64,000 nt of DNA from Halalkalicoccus sp. CGA53 (GTDB lineage: Archaea; Halobacteriota; Halobacteria; Halobacteriales; Halalkalicoccaceae): positions 2,666,001 to 2,730,000 of the forward strand of contig NZ_CP144125.1 in the NCBI RefSeq assembly GCF_036429475.1, given 5' to 3'. Shown here piece by piece: positions 43,487-53,389 of this stretch; within the stretch, counting starts at the first letter, position 1, and every line of letters begins with the position of its first letter. A program made the position numbers and the translations under genes. The notes below the pieces were generated by a model, which saw only the letters and a list, made by a program, of their open reading frames with translations, had not been told where the DNA came from and ran no database searches.

Positions 43487-44238
43487 GCGACGGCGGGGGT
43501 CGAGACTGGCGGCGGCTCGGGATCGCGTTCGCGCTCTGTCTGATGGCCGTTCTCGGCGGCGTCGTTCTCTACTTCGCAGTGCCGTACGACGCGGAACCCG
43601 AGGCGGCCGCGGCAGTAAGCGAAAACGACGCCGTAGTGATCGAGGAGCGTGGGGGTGTCCACGTCCTCTCGCCTGCGGGGGACGAAGCGACGACGGGACT
43701 CGTCTTCTACCCCGGCGCACGGGTCGATCCGGAGGCGTACGTCCCGACGCTCGCGCCGCTTGCGGAGGCAGGGGTGCTCGTCGTGATCCCCGAGATGCCG
43801 CTCAACCTGGCGTTCTTCGACAGCGGGGCGGCCGCCGATCCGATCGCCGAGTTCGAGACGGTCGACCGGTGGTACGTCGGCGGCCACTCGCTCGGCGGCG
43901 CCATGGCCTGCCGGTACGCCGCCGCGAACCCCGACGAGGTCGAGGGAGTGGTCCTCTACGCCTCCTACTGCGATCGGGACGTCTCCGACACCGAGCTCGC
44001 GGTCCTGAGCGTCCTCGGGACCGAGGACGGCGTGCTCTCGGCGGACACCGAACGGGAGAACCGGGACCTACTGCCTGCTGAAGCAGAGATCGTCGAGATC
44101 GGGGGCGCGAACCACGCCGGCTTCGGCGCCTACGGCGAGCAGTTCCGGGACGGCGAGGCGACGATCGGCGACGAGGAGGCACGGGATCGGATCGCGGCGG
44201 TCACCGTTGACTGGTTCGAGAGGCGTTCCGACCGGTAG
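43483..44238 (+). CDS. Membrane-anchored alpha/beta hydrolase
   Basis: 251 residues. One N-terminal transmembrane helix (about 10-31) is followed by a hydrolase domain: GLVFYPGARVDPEAYVPTLA, VLVVIPEMPLNLAFF, the nucleophile elbow GGHSLGGAMACRYA, and the terminal GGANHAGFGAYG region with the catalytic His. It matches the dienelactone-hydrolase-like alpha/beta-hydrolase family 5. Substrate unknown; the domain is probably outside the cell. It is the last gene of the SHOCT operon and converges with the SRPBCC gene. Confidence 0.85.
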   Translation: MSDGGGRDWRRLGIAFALCLMAVLGGVVLYFAVPYDAEPEAAAAVSENDAVVIEERGGVHVLSPAGDEATTGLVFYPGARVDPEAYVPTLAPLAEAGVLVVIPEMPLNLAFFDSGAAADPIAEFETVDRWYVGGHSLGGAMACRYAAANPDEVEGVVLYASYCDRDVSDTELAVLSVLGTEDGVLSADTERENRDLLPAEAEIVEIGGANHAGFGAYGEQFRDGEATIGDEEARDRIAAVTVDWFERRSDR

Positions 44239-44293
44239 TGGGTCACCCGACGACGCGAGGGAACGACCGACCCGTGACCGGGACTCTCCGGGA

Positions 44294-44749
44294 TCAGGCT
44301 GCCTGCTCGGCCTCCGCTTCCATCTCCAGGAGCGCCTTCAGGTTCTCCAGCGTTGCCTCGATCTCTCGCTCGTTGTACCGCCTCGCGACCGGTTCGAGCA
44401 CCCTGTTCAGCACCCTCGACGGGAGGCTGCTGTCGAGTTCGTAGGTGAAGCGCGTCCCGCCGTCTTCCTCCTCGAACCGGTATCTGACCTCCCCCTCGAC
44501 GTCGCCGCTCATCTCGTAGACCCGTCGTGACGGCGGGTCGAACGTCACGTCCTCGAACACGATGTCGTTGGAGATGCCGAGCATCTTGAACGTGACCTCC
44601 CCTTTCGTCCCGCCGTTCGGTAGCTCCTCGACGTCGCGCACGTCGTGCAGGCTGGGCATGACCTCCCGGTGGTTCTCCGGGACCGCCATGTACTCGAACA
44701 CCCGTTTCCGCGACTCGTCGATCCACACGTCTCTCTCGATTCGTACCAT
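44294..44749 (-). CDS. SRPBCC family (START-like) protein
   Basis: 151 residues. The beginning MVRIERDVWIDESRKRVFEYMAVPENHREV, a strand-rich middle and the long C-terminal helix (EIEATLENLKALLEMEAEAE) follow the polyketide-cyclase/SRPBCC fold, which forms a deep hydrophobic ligand pocket. The ligand cannot be told. It is a single gene diverging from rqcH, with 189 bases between them. Confidence 0.85.
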   Translation of the reverse strand: MVRIERDVWIDESRKRVFEYMAVPENHREVMPSLHDVRDVEELPNGGTKGEVTFKMLGISNDIVFEDVTFDPPSRRVYEMSGDVEGEVRYRFEEEDGGTRFTYELDSSLPSRVLNRVLEPVARRYNEREIEATLENLKALLEMEAEAEQAA

Positions 44750-44938
44750 CTTTCTTCCTTCGTCGCCTCGCGCCGGGACTCCCGGAGACGCGTGAGACGA
44801 TCGAAGTCCCTGACGGTCTCAGACGAGATAGTGGTTGTCGCTCTCTATTCGGACAGTATCTCGCTGGACGGATCACACCAGGTGGTGGGTGGGCCGAGAG
44901 AGCGACACGCCTTTCGCCCGCGGCCGTTCACCTCCCCC

Positions 44939-47041
44939 ATGGACGCGAAACGGGAGATGACGAGCGTCGACCTCGCGGCGCTCGTCGGCGAGCTTCGCAG
45001 CTACACCGGCGCGAAGGTCGACAAGGCGTACCTCTACGGCGACGACCTCCTCCGGCTGCGGATGCGCGACTTCGATCGTGGCCGGATCGAGCTGCTGATC
45101 GAGGTGGGCGAGGTGAAACGGGCGCACCTCTCTGACCCCGAGAACGTCCCCGACGCACCGGGTCGACCGCCGGAGTTCGCGAAGATGCTCAGAAACCGGA
45201 TCTCCGGCGGGGACTTCGCCGGCGTCGAACAGTACGAGTTCGACCGAATCCTCACCTTCGAGTTCGAGCGCGAGGACAGGAACACGATCGTCGTCGCCGA
45301 ACTGTTCGGCCAGGGCAACGTCGCGATCTGTGACGGCACGATGAAGGTCCTCGACGCGCTCGAGACGGTCAGGCTCAAGTCGCGGACGGTCGCACCCGGG
45401 GCGACGTACGGCTACCCCGACACGCGGGTGAGCCCGCTCTCGATCGAGTACGAACGGTTCGAGGCGATCATGGACGACTCGGACACCGACGTCGTCCGGA
45501 CGCTCGCGACGCAGTTCAACCTGGGTGGACTCTACGCCGAGGAGCTCTGTACCCGTGCGGGCGTCGAGAAGACGCTCGCGATCGCTGAGGCCGACGAGGA
45601 GGCCTACGAGCGTGTCTTCGACGCGCTCGCCCGACTCTCCGAACAGATCGGTAACAGGGAGTTCGAGCCGCGGGTCTACTACGAGGAGGGGCGACGAGTC
45701 GACGTGACGCCGCTCGCGCTCAGCGAGTACGAGGACCTCGAGTTCGAGAGCTTCGAGACGTTCACGCGAGCGCTCGACGACTACTTCACGAACGGGGAGA
45801 CTGACGAGGAGGCCGTCGAGAAAGAGGAGGGGCCCGACTTTCGGGCACAGATCGAGCGCCAGCAGCGGATCGTCGACCAGCAGGAGGGTGCCATCGAGGG
45901 TCGCGAGGAGGAGGCGGCGAAGAGGCGCGAACGGGCGGAAGCGCTCTACGCGAACTACGACCTGGCGAACGAGGTGCTCACGACGGTACGGAACGCCCGT
46001 GCCGAGGACCGGCCGTGGGACGAGATCGAGACCACCCTCGACGCCGGTGCCGAGCGGGGGATCGAGGCGGCCGAAGCGGTGAGGGGAATCGACGGCGAGT
46101 CGGGGACCGTGACGCTCGACCTGGGCGAGCACGACGTCACGCTGGTCGTTCGCGACGGCGTCGAGAAGAACGCAGATCGGCTCTACACCGAGGCGAAGGA
46201 GATCGAGGCGAAGGCCGAGGGCGCCCGCGACGCGCTCGCGAACACCCGTGCGGAGCTGGCGTCGCTGCGCGAGCGTCGCGAACTGGCTCGATCCGGTGGG
46301 CCGACCGAACCGGACGGGCCGGGAGAGGACGACGACGAGGATTCGGAGATCGACTGGCTCTCGCGGTCGTCGATCCCGGTGAGGAAGGGCGAGGAGTGGT
46401 ACGAGCGCTTTCGCTGGTTCCACACCTCCGACGACTTCCTGGTGATCGGCGGCCGGAACGCCGACCAGAACGAGGAGCTGGTGAAGAAGTACGCCGAACG
46501 CGGCGACCGCTTCTTCCACACGCAGGCGCCGGGCGCACCCGCGACGCTGCTGAAGGCGACCGGCCCGAGCGAGGCGTCGAAGGAGATCGAGTTCCCCGAG
46601 ACCTCGCTGGAGCAGGCCGCCCAGTTCGCCGTGTCGTACTCCTCGGTCTGGCGCGACGGCCACTTCGCGGGCGACGTCTACGCCGTCTCGCCCGATCAGG
46701 TCTCGAAGACGCCCGAGAGCGGCGAGTTCGTCGAGAAAGGTTCGTTCGTGGTCCGCGGCGAGCGGACCTACTACGAGGACACGCCGGTCGGCGTCGCGGT
46801 CGGGATCCAGTGCGAGCCGACGACACGGGTTATCGGCGGGCCGCCCGCACCGATCACGGAGCGCGCCGAGAGCTCGATCAGGATCGAACCGGGTCGGTAC
46901 GCGGTCGACGACGCCGCGAAACGGATCTACCGCGAGTTCAGAGAGCGCTTTGCCGACACGACCTTCGTCAGGCGGGTCGCGAGCCCAGACCTGATCGCAC
47001 ACTTCCTCCCGCCCGGCGGCAGCCGGATCGTCGACGAGTAG
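44939..47041 (+). CDS. rqcH: Ribosome rescue protein RqcH (NFACT family)
   Basis: 700 residues from the ATG at 44939. NFACT-N begins with MTSVDLAALVGELRSYTGAK and continues through RDFDRGRIELLIEVGE, FEFEREDRNTIVVAELFGQGN. A coiled-coil occupies about residues 300-345 and 415-450. NFACT-R near the C-terminus has WYERFRWFHTSDDFLVIGG, FFHTQAPGAPATLLKA, and the SYSSVWRDGHFAGDVYAVSP region. In bacteria and eukaryotes the family binds obstructed large subunits and recruits tRNA to add C-terminal tails; archaea carry the same family. The pelota gene about 1.6 kb downstream makes a ribosome-rescue neighbourhood. Confidence 0.93.
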   Translation: MDAKREMTSVDLAALVGELRSYTGAKVDKAYLYGDDLLRLRMRDFDRGRIELLIEVGEVKRAHLSDPENVPDAPGRPPEFAKMLRNRISGGDFAGVEQYEFDRILTFEFEREDRNTIVVAELFGQGNVAICDGTMKVLDALETVRLKSRTVAPGATYGYPDTRVSPLSIEYERFEAIMDDSDTDVVRTLATQFNLGGLYAEELCTRAGVEKTLAIAEADEEAYERVFDALARLSEQIGNREFEPRVYYEEGRRVDVTPLALSEYEDLEFESFETFTRALDDYFTNGETDEEAVEKEEGPDFRAQIERQQRIVDQQEGAIEGREEEAAKRRERAEALYANYDLANEVLTTVRNARAEDRPWDEIETTLDAGAERGIEAAEAVRGIDGESGTVTLDLGEHDVTLVVRDGVEKNADRLYTEAKEIEAKAEGARDALANTRAELASLRERRELARSGGPTEPDGPGEDDDEDSEIDWLSRSSIPVRKGEEWYERFRWFHTSDDFLVIGGRNADQNEELVKKYAERGDRFFHTQAPGAPATLLKATGPSEASKEIEFPETSLEQAAQFAVSYSSVWRDGHFAGDVYAVSPDQVSKTPESGEFVEKGSFVVRGERTYYEDTPVGVAVGIQCEPTTRVIGGPPAPITERAESSIRIEPGRYAVDDAAKRIYREFRERFADTTFVRRVASPDLIAHFLPPGGSRIVDE

Positions 47042-47078
47042 CGAAATTTATACCGACGCTATCCGAATCGTGACGCGA

Positions 47079-48002
47079 ATGCTCGGTGAGGCCGTCGAGT
47101 TCCCCGCCCGGGGCGAGCGTGCGCTCGCCACGCTCCTCGTCGGCGGGCTCCTCTCGTTTCTCGCGGCGACGCTCTGGGCGGTCGGAGTGGTGCTCTCGGT
47201 CGTGCTGATCGGCCTCTTCGTGCTCCCGCTCGCGCTCGTCGCGAGCGCGCTCCTCCGTGGCTACTACGTCGCGGTCCTCCGTTCCCGGATCGGCGGATCG
47301 GGAGAGCCCCCCGAGTTCGCCGACTGGTCGCGGCTGCTCGCGGACGGTCTCTCGGGACTGGTCATCGGCGTGGCGTACGCGATTCCGATCCTCGCGCTCG
47401 CCGTCGGGTTCGTGCTCACGCTCGTGAGCGCGGACCTCCTCCTCACCGGGGTGAGGGCCGACGCGGTGGTGACCGCCACCACCGTGATCTCCCTGGGGGC
47501 GATCGGGATCGCGCTCGTCCTCTACGGCTACCTCGAACCGATCGCGCTCTCGGTCTACGCCCGCGAGGGGCGTCTGGGCCCGGCGTTCTCCCCGAGCGAG
47601 GTCGGTCCCGTCGCGCTCCGCCCGGTCTACCTGGTGGCGTGGCTGTTCGCGGCCGTGGTCGCGTTCGTCGGCTACGCCGTCGCGCTCCCGCTCACCCCGT
47701 TCCTGATCGGGTTCGGTCTCCTCTTCTACCTCGACGTCGTCCGGTACGCGCTCTACGGGGCGGGGATCGAGCGCGCGCTCTCCGAGACCGGTCCGGATCG
47801 CAGGGTGAGCGAGGCACCGATCGCCGCGTCGGGGTTCTCGCCAGCGACGGACCGTGTCGCCCATCCGGGTTCGAGAGGGTCCGTCTCCTCCGAGGCCACC
47901 GACTCCGGCGAGGGTGCCGGGGGCCGATCGGTCGTCTCGGCGCGGGATGAAACCGAGGAGTCCGAGCGGGACTGGCCGGACTGGGACCCGGCCGAGCGGT
48001 GA
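47079..48002 (+). CDS. DUF4013 membrane protein
   Basis: 307 residues from the ATG at 47079. MLGEAVEFPARGERALATLLVGG opens the family; about six hydrophobic segments follow to residue 230, with RGYYVAVLRS and PPEFADWSRLLADGL as the DUF4013 signature between them. The last 75 residues are disordered and acidic. Function unknown. AAATTTATACC at 47043-47053 lies about 27 bases upstream. The next gene encodes a shorter member of the same family. Confidence 0.85.
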   Translation: MLGEAVEFPARGERALATLLVGGLLSFLAATLWAVGVVLSVVLIGLFVLPLALVASALLRGYYVAVLRSRIGGSGEPPEFADWSRLLADGLSGLVIGVAYAIPILALAVGFVLTLVSADLLLTGVRADAVVTATTVISLGAIGIALVLYGYLEPIALSVYAREGRLGPAFSPSEVGPVALRPVYLVAWLFAAVVAFVGYAVALPLTPFLIGFGLLFYLDVVRYALYGAGIERALSETGPDRRVSEAPIAASGFSPATDRVAHPGSRGSVSSEATDSGEGAGGRSVVSARDETEESERDWPDWDPAER

Positions 48003-48043
48003 GGAGACGCCACCCATTTCACGACCGACGGATAACCGGAGCT

Positions 48044-48643
48044 ATGCTCGGCGAGGCGCTCACCTACCCCCGGCGGGGTGACGACTGGATCCGGCGGACG
48101 TTGCTCGGGGGGCTCTGTATCCTCCTCGGAGTCTTCGGGCTCCCGCTGCTCCTGCTCGCCGGCTACGCGCTCCGGGTGCTCGACCGACCGGATAGGGGCG
48201 AACCGCCGGCGTTCGGCGACTGGTTCGACCTGTTCGAGGAGGGTGCCCGTGCGGTCGTCCTCGCGTTCGCCTACACGCTCGTCCCCGCGGTGGTGCTCAC
48301 GTTGTCGGTGCTCGCCGCGAACGCGGGGTTCGGAACGCTCGGGGGCCTCCTCGCCCTCTCGACGCTAGGACTCTACCTCCTCGCCCTCTACGTCCTCCCC
48401 GTCGGACTGCTCCACTCGTATCGCGAGGGGACCCTCGGCGCGTCGCTCGATGTCGAGCACGTTCGGTCGACCTGTCTCGACGCCCGGTACGCCAGGGCGT
48501 GGGCGCTCGCGGCGGCGCTCTCGCTCCTCGGCCTGCTCGCGACGGTGTCGCTGGGGCTCGTGATCGTCGGCGGGTTCGTCGGGTTCCTCATCTTTCTGGG
48601 CGCCTGGCGGGCGCTCTCGCTCGGGATCGCGGCCGTCGAGTGA
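48044..48643 (+). CDS. DUF4013 membrane protein (shorter paralogue)
   Basis: 199 residues from the ATG at 48044, with the same opening as its neighbour (MLGEALTYPRRGDDWIRRTLLGG) and the signature PPAFGDWFDLFEEGARA. Five or six hydrophobic segments, no disordered tail. The frame is open back to 47999, but the family start is at 48044. The pair separates rqcH from pelA on the same strand; a link with ribosome rescue is not evident. Confidence 0.83.
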   Translation: MLGEALTYPRRGDDWIRRTLLGGLCILLGVFGLPLLLLAGYALRVLDRPDRGEPPAFGDWFDLFEEGARAVVLAFAYTLVPAVVLTLSVLAANAGFGTLGGLLALSTLGLYLLALYVLPVGLLHSYREGTLGASLDVEHVRSTCLDARYARAWALAAALSLLGLLATVSLGLVIVGGFVGFLIFLGAWRALSLGIAAVE

Positions 48644-48687
48644 GCAGAGTGCGACACGCACTTACCGTCGGCGGGTAGAGATCCGGC

Positions 48688-49755
48688 ATGCGAATCACGA
48701 GCCGGGGCCGCGTCGAGGGAGGGCGCGAGCGGGTCACGCTCGTCCCCGAGACGCTCGACGACCTCTGGCACCTGAACTACGTCCTCGAACCGGGCGACCA
48801 CGTCTCGGGTGACACGACCCGTCGGATCACCCGGGACGACGACGCGCTCAGGGACACCGGCGGCGAGCGCGAGCACCTCCACATCACGATCGAGGTGGAG
48901 TCCGTCGAGTTCCACAAGTTCTCGAACCGGCTTCGGGTCGCGGGCGTGATCGTCGGCTGCTCGCGCGAGGATCAGCTCGGCGCCCACCACACGCTGAACG
49001 TCGAGGAGCGCGCGGAGATCACCGTCGAGAAGCGGTTCAAACCCGACCAGAACGAGCGGCTGGAGGAGGCGGTCGCAGCCACCGAGAACCCCGACGTCGC
49101 CATCGCCACGGTCGAGGAGGGCGCCGCCTACGTCCACACGGTCGCCCAGTACGGCACCGAGGAGTACGCCTCTCTCGCCGGTCCGACGGGGAAGGGCGAG
49201 TTCGCCCGCGACCGCTCGGAGCTGTTCGCCGAACTCGCGACCGTCCTCTCCCGTCTGGACGTGGACGCGATCATCCTCGCCGGGCCGGGCTTCACGAAGG
49301 AGGACGCGCTGAAGTACGTGACGGAGAACCACCCCGATCTCGCCGAGGGGATCAGGACGGTCGACACCTCCGCCGTCGGGGACAGGGGTGTCCACGAGGT
49401 GCTCAAACGCGGCGCGGTCGACGAGGTGCAGGCCGAGACGCGCATCGCGGAGGAGGCACAGCAGATAGACGAGCTGATGAGCCGGATCGCGCAGGGGGCG
49501 AAGGCGGCTTACGGGATCGAGGAGGTGGCGAAGGCGGCGGAGTACGGCGCGGTCGAGACGCTGTTGATCGTCGACGAACGCCTGCGAGCCGAGCGCGCGG
49601 GCGACGGTGACTGGGGGGCCGACGCCGACGAGCTCGTGACGACGGTCGAGCGCCAGGGCGGGGAGGTGACGGTGTTCTCGAGCGAGTTCGAGCCGGCGAA
49701 CCAGCTGGAGAACCTGGGAGGGATCGCCGCACTCCTCAGATACCGGTTGCAGTAG
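48688..49755 (+). CDS. pelA: mRNA surveillance protein pelota
   Basis: 355 residues, full length. The N-terminal domain runs from [20 protein letters not shown] through [16 protein letters not shown]. The central domain ([36 protein letters not shown]) and the eRF1-like C-terminal domain ([35 protein letters not shown]) are intact. Pelota with aEF1-alpha and ABCE1 recognises stalled ribosomes and splits them. It follows the DUF4013 pair by 44 bases. Confidence 0.97.
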   Translation: MRITSRGRVEGGRERVTLVPETLDDLWHLNYVLEPGDHVSGDTTRRITRDDDALRDTGGEREHLHITIEVESVEFHKFSNRLRVAGVIVGCSREDQLGAHHTLNVEERAEITVEKRFKPDQNERLEEAVAATENPDVAIATVEEGAAYVHTVAQYGTEEYASLAGPTGKGEFARDRSELFAELATVLSRLDVDAIILAGPGFTKEDALKYVTENHPDLAEGIRTVDTSAVGDRGVHEVLKRGAVDEVQAETRIAEEAQQIDELMSRIAQGAKAAYGIEEVAKAAEYGAVETLLIVDERLRAERAGDGDWGADADELVTTVERQGGEVTVFSSEFEPANQLENLGGIAALLRYRLQ

Positions 49756-49762
49756 CCCTGGG

Positions 49763-50503
49763 TCAGCCGATCTCGACCGTGAGCCCGTCGCTCGCGACTC
49801 GCACCTCGCCGTCGTAGTACTCCGAAATCGAGTCGAGGAGGTCGTCCTCCCGGCCTTCGGTGTGCGGGAAGAGGTGCGTGAGGTAGACCCGGCCGACCTC
49901 GATCTCCAGGTCCGAGAGGAGTTCGCCGAGCACGCTCGGCGTGGTGTGACCCTCGACCTCGACGTCGTCCGGGAACGAACACTCGTGGACGAACACCGCG
50001 GAGCCGTCGGCGAAGCGGACAAGCCGGGCGACGGCCTCGCTGTCCGCGCCGAACGTGAACCGGTCGTCGAACCGGTAGGCGAAGCACTCGATCGAGTGTT
50101 CGGTCCTGCGGCTCTCGACGCCGAAGCCGGCGACCTCGAACGACTCCTCCGTTATCTCGCGGACTGAGACGTCGAACCGCCCTTCGAGGTAGCCGTGTGC
50201 CTCGAAGAAGCCCTCGACCATCGCCGCCGTCCCCTCCGGACCGACGACCTCGGGCATCGGCTCGTCGTCGATCCACCGCGCGACCAGCAGCGGCAGTAGG
50301 TCGGAGACGTGATCGAGGTGGAGGTGGCTCAGTAACACCGCCGAGATCCCCCCGTAGCCGACGTCGGAGGCCGCCAGTCGCTGGAGGACACCCGAGCCAC
50401 AGTCGAGCAGCAGGTGGCGGTCGTCCTCGCTCACGAGCAGGCCGGCCTGGTAGCGCTCGCCCGTCGGCAGCGCGCTCCCGGTCCCGAGGAAGGTCACCTT
50501 CAT
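49763..50503 (-). CDS. RNase Z-like MBL-fold hydrolase
   Basis: 246 residues from the ATG at 50503. Opening MKVTFLGTGSALPTGERYQA and the metal motif SHLHLDHVSDL are typical of the RNase Z/arylsulfatase branch of the metallo-beta-lactamase fold. Further ligands are in FGADSE (Asp), FVHECSFPDD and the late YLTHLFPH. A true RNase Z exosite arm is not obvious, so it may be an RNase Z-related hydrolase of other specificity. It converges with pelA, leaving seven bases between the stops, and diverges from the Lhr helicase gene. Confidence 0.85.
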   Translation of the reverse strand: MKVTFLGTGSALPTGERYQAGLLVSEDDRHLLLDCGSGVLQRLAASDVGYGGISAVLLSHLHLDHVSDLLPLLVARWIDDEPMPEVVGPEGTAAMVEGFFEAHGYLEGRFDVSVREITEESFEVAGFGVESRRTEHSIECFAYRFDDRFTFGADSEAVARLVRFADGSAVFVHECSFPDDVEVEGHTTPSVLGELLSDLEIEVGRVYLTHLFPHTEGREDDLLDSISEYYDGEVRVASDGLTVEIG

Positions 50504-50590
50504 GTCCCTGTGGGCGGCTGCTCGCCCCAAAAACGCTTCGAGCGCGTGCACGTGCGAACGCTCTTACGGGTGTGGTTCCACTAGCGATCG

Positions 50591-53374
50591 ATGGACGGGC
50601 GCGCGGTGGGGAGCGTCGAGCCGGGTGGGAACGAGGAGGGGGTGCTGGAGTCGCTCGACCCGGTCGTGCGCGAGTGGTGGGTCGAGCAATTCGGGGAGTT
50701 CGTCTCCGTGAACGACGGCTACTTCACTCCGCCCCAGCGCGAGGCGATCCCGCTGGTCAAACGGGGGGAGAACACCCTGATCTGCGCACCGACCGGCTCG
50801 GGGAAGACGCTCGCGTCGTTCACCGCGGTGATCGACGACCTCGTCCGCCGCGAACGGGCGGCGGGGGCGACGAGCGACGACGAGGATGCGGGCGAGCGTG
50901 ACGGAAGCGAGACGGAGGGCGGCCTCGAGAACTCCGTCTACTGTCTCTACGTCTCGCCGCTTCGTGCGCTCGCGAACGACATCAACCGGAACTTAGAGGA
51001 GCCGCTCTCGGCGATCACCGGGCGACTCGCCGAGCGAGGTGAGGAGATCGAGGTCCGCCAGGCGATCCGCCACGGCGACACGCCACGGTCCGAACGCGGG
51101 AAGATGCTCGAGGAGTGTCCGCACATCCTCAACACCACCCCGGAAACGCTCGCGATCCTGCTCAACTCGCCGAAGTTCAAGGAGAAACTCCGTACCGTGG
51201 AGTACGTCATCGTCGACGAGATCCACAGCCTCGCGGAGAACAAACGCGGCACTCACCTCTCGGTGAGCCTCGAACGACTCGAGGAGCTCGCGGCGCACTC
51301 GCCGACGCGGATCGGCTGTTCGGCGACGGTCGAGCCGCTCGAGACCGTCGCGGCGTTCCTCGTCGGTCGCGAGGAGCGAGCGGACGGGTTCGAGCCTCGC
51401 GACTGTGAGATCGTCGACACCCGGTTCGTCCGCGAGTTCGACCTCGAACTCTCCTGTCCGACGGACGACCTGATCGGGACGCCCGGCGAGCTGGTACAGG
51501 AGCGCTTCTACCGGGAACTCCACGACCTGGTCGGGAGCGCGACGAACACGCTCGTGTTCACGAACACGCGATCCGGTGCGGAGCGGGTGCTCCACGGCCT
51601 ACGAGAGCGGTTTCCCGAACAGTACGGCGAGGGGAACTCCGGCTGTCACCACGGAAGCCTCTCGAAGGCCAGACGAACCGAGATCGAGGCGGGGCTGAAA
51701 GCCGGCGATCTGACGGTGGTGACGACCTCGACGAGCCTCGAACTCGGCATCGACATGCCTCACATCGATCTGGTAGTGCAGGTCGGTAGCCCGAAGTCGG
51801 TCGCCTCCCTGCTCCAGCGGGTCGGTCGGGCGGGCCATCGCCTCGGGCAGACGGTCCGGGGGAGGGTGCTCGCGCTCGACCGCGACGAACTGATCGAGTG
51901 TGCGGTGATGCTGCGGAAGGCGGAGGAGGGGTTCGTCGATCGGGTGTTCGTCCCCGAGCGCGCACAGGACGTCGCCGTCCAACACGTCTACGGGATGGCG
52001 ATCAACGCGATCCGACCCGAGCGCGAGGTCCGGTCGACGCTCGCGCGAGCGTACCCCTACCGGGAGTACACCGACCGGGAGTGGGAGTCGCTGATGCGGT
52101 ATCTCACTGCGGCGTACGAGGGGATGGAGGACAGACACGTCTACGCGAAGGTCTGGCGCGACACGAACGACCCGCCGGACGGCGAACACCACTACCCCGA
52201 GTTCCCGGTCGGGGAACCGCTGATCGGGAAGCGGGGACGGCTCGCCCGCGTCATCTACATGACGAACATCGGGACGATCCCCGACAGCTTCACCTGCGAC
52301 GTCTACACGAGAGGTGAAAGCGAGTGGGTCGGGAACTTAGACGAGAGCTACCTCGACACGCTCGACCCCGGCGACGTGTTCGTCCTCGGGGGCCGGAACT
52401 TCGCGTTCAGGTACAGGAGGGGGTCGAAGGTCTACGTCGATCCGACCGGCGCGCGGCCGACGGTGCCCTCGTGGTTCTCCGAGCGCCTCCCGCTCTCGTA
52501 CGACCTCGGCCGGGAGCTACTCGCCTTTCAGGAGGAGGTCGTCTCCCGTCACGAGGAGGGAGACGCACCCGCAGTCAGGCGGTGGCTCCGGGGGTTCCCG
52601 ATCGACGAGAACGCGGTGCGAGCGCTCTCGCGGCTGTTCGACCAGCAGGTCGCCTACGCGGGAATCGAGAGCCTGAGCACGCCCGACAGACTGGTGATAG
52701 AGGAAGAACGCGACCGGACCGAGTACGTCAGACGCTACCACGTCCACTCCGAATACGGGAGGCGGTTCAACGACGGCCTCTCGCGGCTGCTCGCCCACCG
52801 GTGTGCCACCGAAGTAAACGCCTCGGTCACGGTCGCGGTCGCGGACAACGGTTTCTCGCTCTCGATGCCGCTCAACCGGAAGGTCGACATCGAGAGGCTG
52901 CTCCGCTCGATCGATCCCGGGACGATCCGCGAGGAGCTGCGAGCAGCGCTCTCGGACACCGACCTGCTCCAGCGCTACTTCCGGATCAACGCGACGCGCT
53001 CGCTGATGATCCTGAAGCGGTACAAGGGCTACGAGAAGTCGGCGTCCGAACAGCAGGTCTCCTCGGAGATGTTGCTGGGCTTCGCCCACGGGTTAGAGGA
53101 GTTCGCGGTGCTCGACGAGACGTATCGGGAGGTGATCGAGGACAGACTCGCGCTCTCGTCGCTCTCGGAGGTACTCGGGGAGGTTTCGGTGGGCGGTATC
53201 GACGTCGTCCACCACCGGGTGGACTCGCCGACGCCCCGTGCGTTCGGGCTCGCGACCCTCTCGGCGAGCGACGTCGTCCTCGCCGAGGACGAGAGCGCGG
53301 CGCTCCAGGAGTTTCACCGGCGCGTGCTCGAGGAGATCGGCGAGGAGAGCCCGCTTCTCGCGACCGAGGACTGA
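50591..53374 (+). CDS. Lhr-type ATP-dependent DNA/RNA helicase
   Basis: 927 residues. Superfamily 2 motifs are complete: Q-like FTPPQREAI, Walker A CAPTGSGKT (about residue 70), YVSPLRALANDINRNL, Walker B VDEIHSLAENKRG (about residue 209), CSATVEPLE, VFTNTRSGAE, HGSLSKARR, STSLELGIDM and VGRAGHRLGQ. The C-terminal part (YMTNIGTIPD..., GDVFVLGGRNFAFRY) belongs to the Lhr core family. Lhr helicases unwind DNA-RNA and forked DNA 3' to 5' and are linked with replication-coupled repair. An acidic insert at about 95-117 is a halophilic addition. Confidence 0.92.
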   Translation: MDGRAVGSVEPGGNEEGVLESLDPVVREWWVEQFGEFVSVNDGYFTPPQREAIPLVKRGENTLICAPTGSGKTLASFTAVIDDLVRRERAAGATSDDEDAGERDGSETEGGLENSVYCLYVSPLRALANDINRNLEEPLSAITGRLAERGEEIEVRQAIRHGDTPRSERGKMLEECPHILNTTPETLAILLNSPKFKEKLRTVEYVIVDEIHSLAENKRGTHLSVSLERLEELAAHSPTRIGCSATVEPLETVAAFLVGREERADGFEPRDCEIVDTRFVREFDLELSCPTDDLIGTPGELVQERFYRELHDLVGSATNTLVFTNTRSGAERVLHGLRERFPEQYGEGNSGCHHGSLSKARRTEIEAGLKAGDLTVVTTSTSLELGIDMPHIDLVVQVGSPKSVASLLQRVGRAGHRLGQTVRGRVLALDRDELIECAVMLRKAEEGFVDRVFVPERAQDVAVQHVYGMAINAIRPEREVRSTLARAYPYREYTDREWESLMRYLTAAYEGMEDRHVYAKVWRDTNDPPDGEHHYPEFPVGEPLIGKRGRLARVIYMTNIGTIPDSFTCDVYTRGESEWVGNLDESYLDTLDPGDVFVLGGRNFAFRYRRGSKVYVDPTGARPTVPSWFSERLPLSYDLGRELLAFQEEVVSRHEEGDAPAVRRWLRGFPIDENAVRALSRLFDQQVAYAGIESLSTPDRLVIEEERDRTEYVRRYHVHSEYGRRFNDGLSRLLAHRCATEVNASVTVAVADNGFSLSMPLNRKVDIERLLRSIDPGTIREELRAALSDTDLLQRYFRINATRSLMILKRYKGYEKSASEQQVSSEMLLGFAHGLEEFAVLDETYREVIEDRLALSSLSEVLGEVSVGGIDVVHHRVDSPTPRAFGLATLSASDVVLAEDESAALQEFHRRVLEEIGEESPLLATED

Positions 53375-53389
53375 TCGTGTCGACCGCTC

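Noticed and set aside
48688-50022. Long minus-strand frames opposite pelota
   Set aside because: Shadow of pelA codons; no family resemblance.
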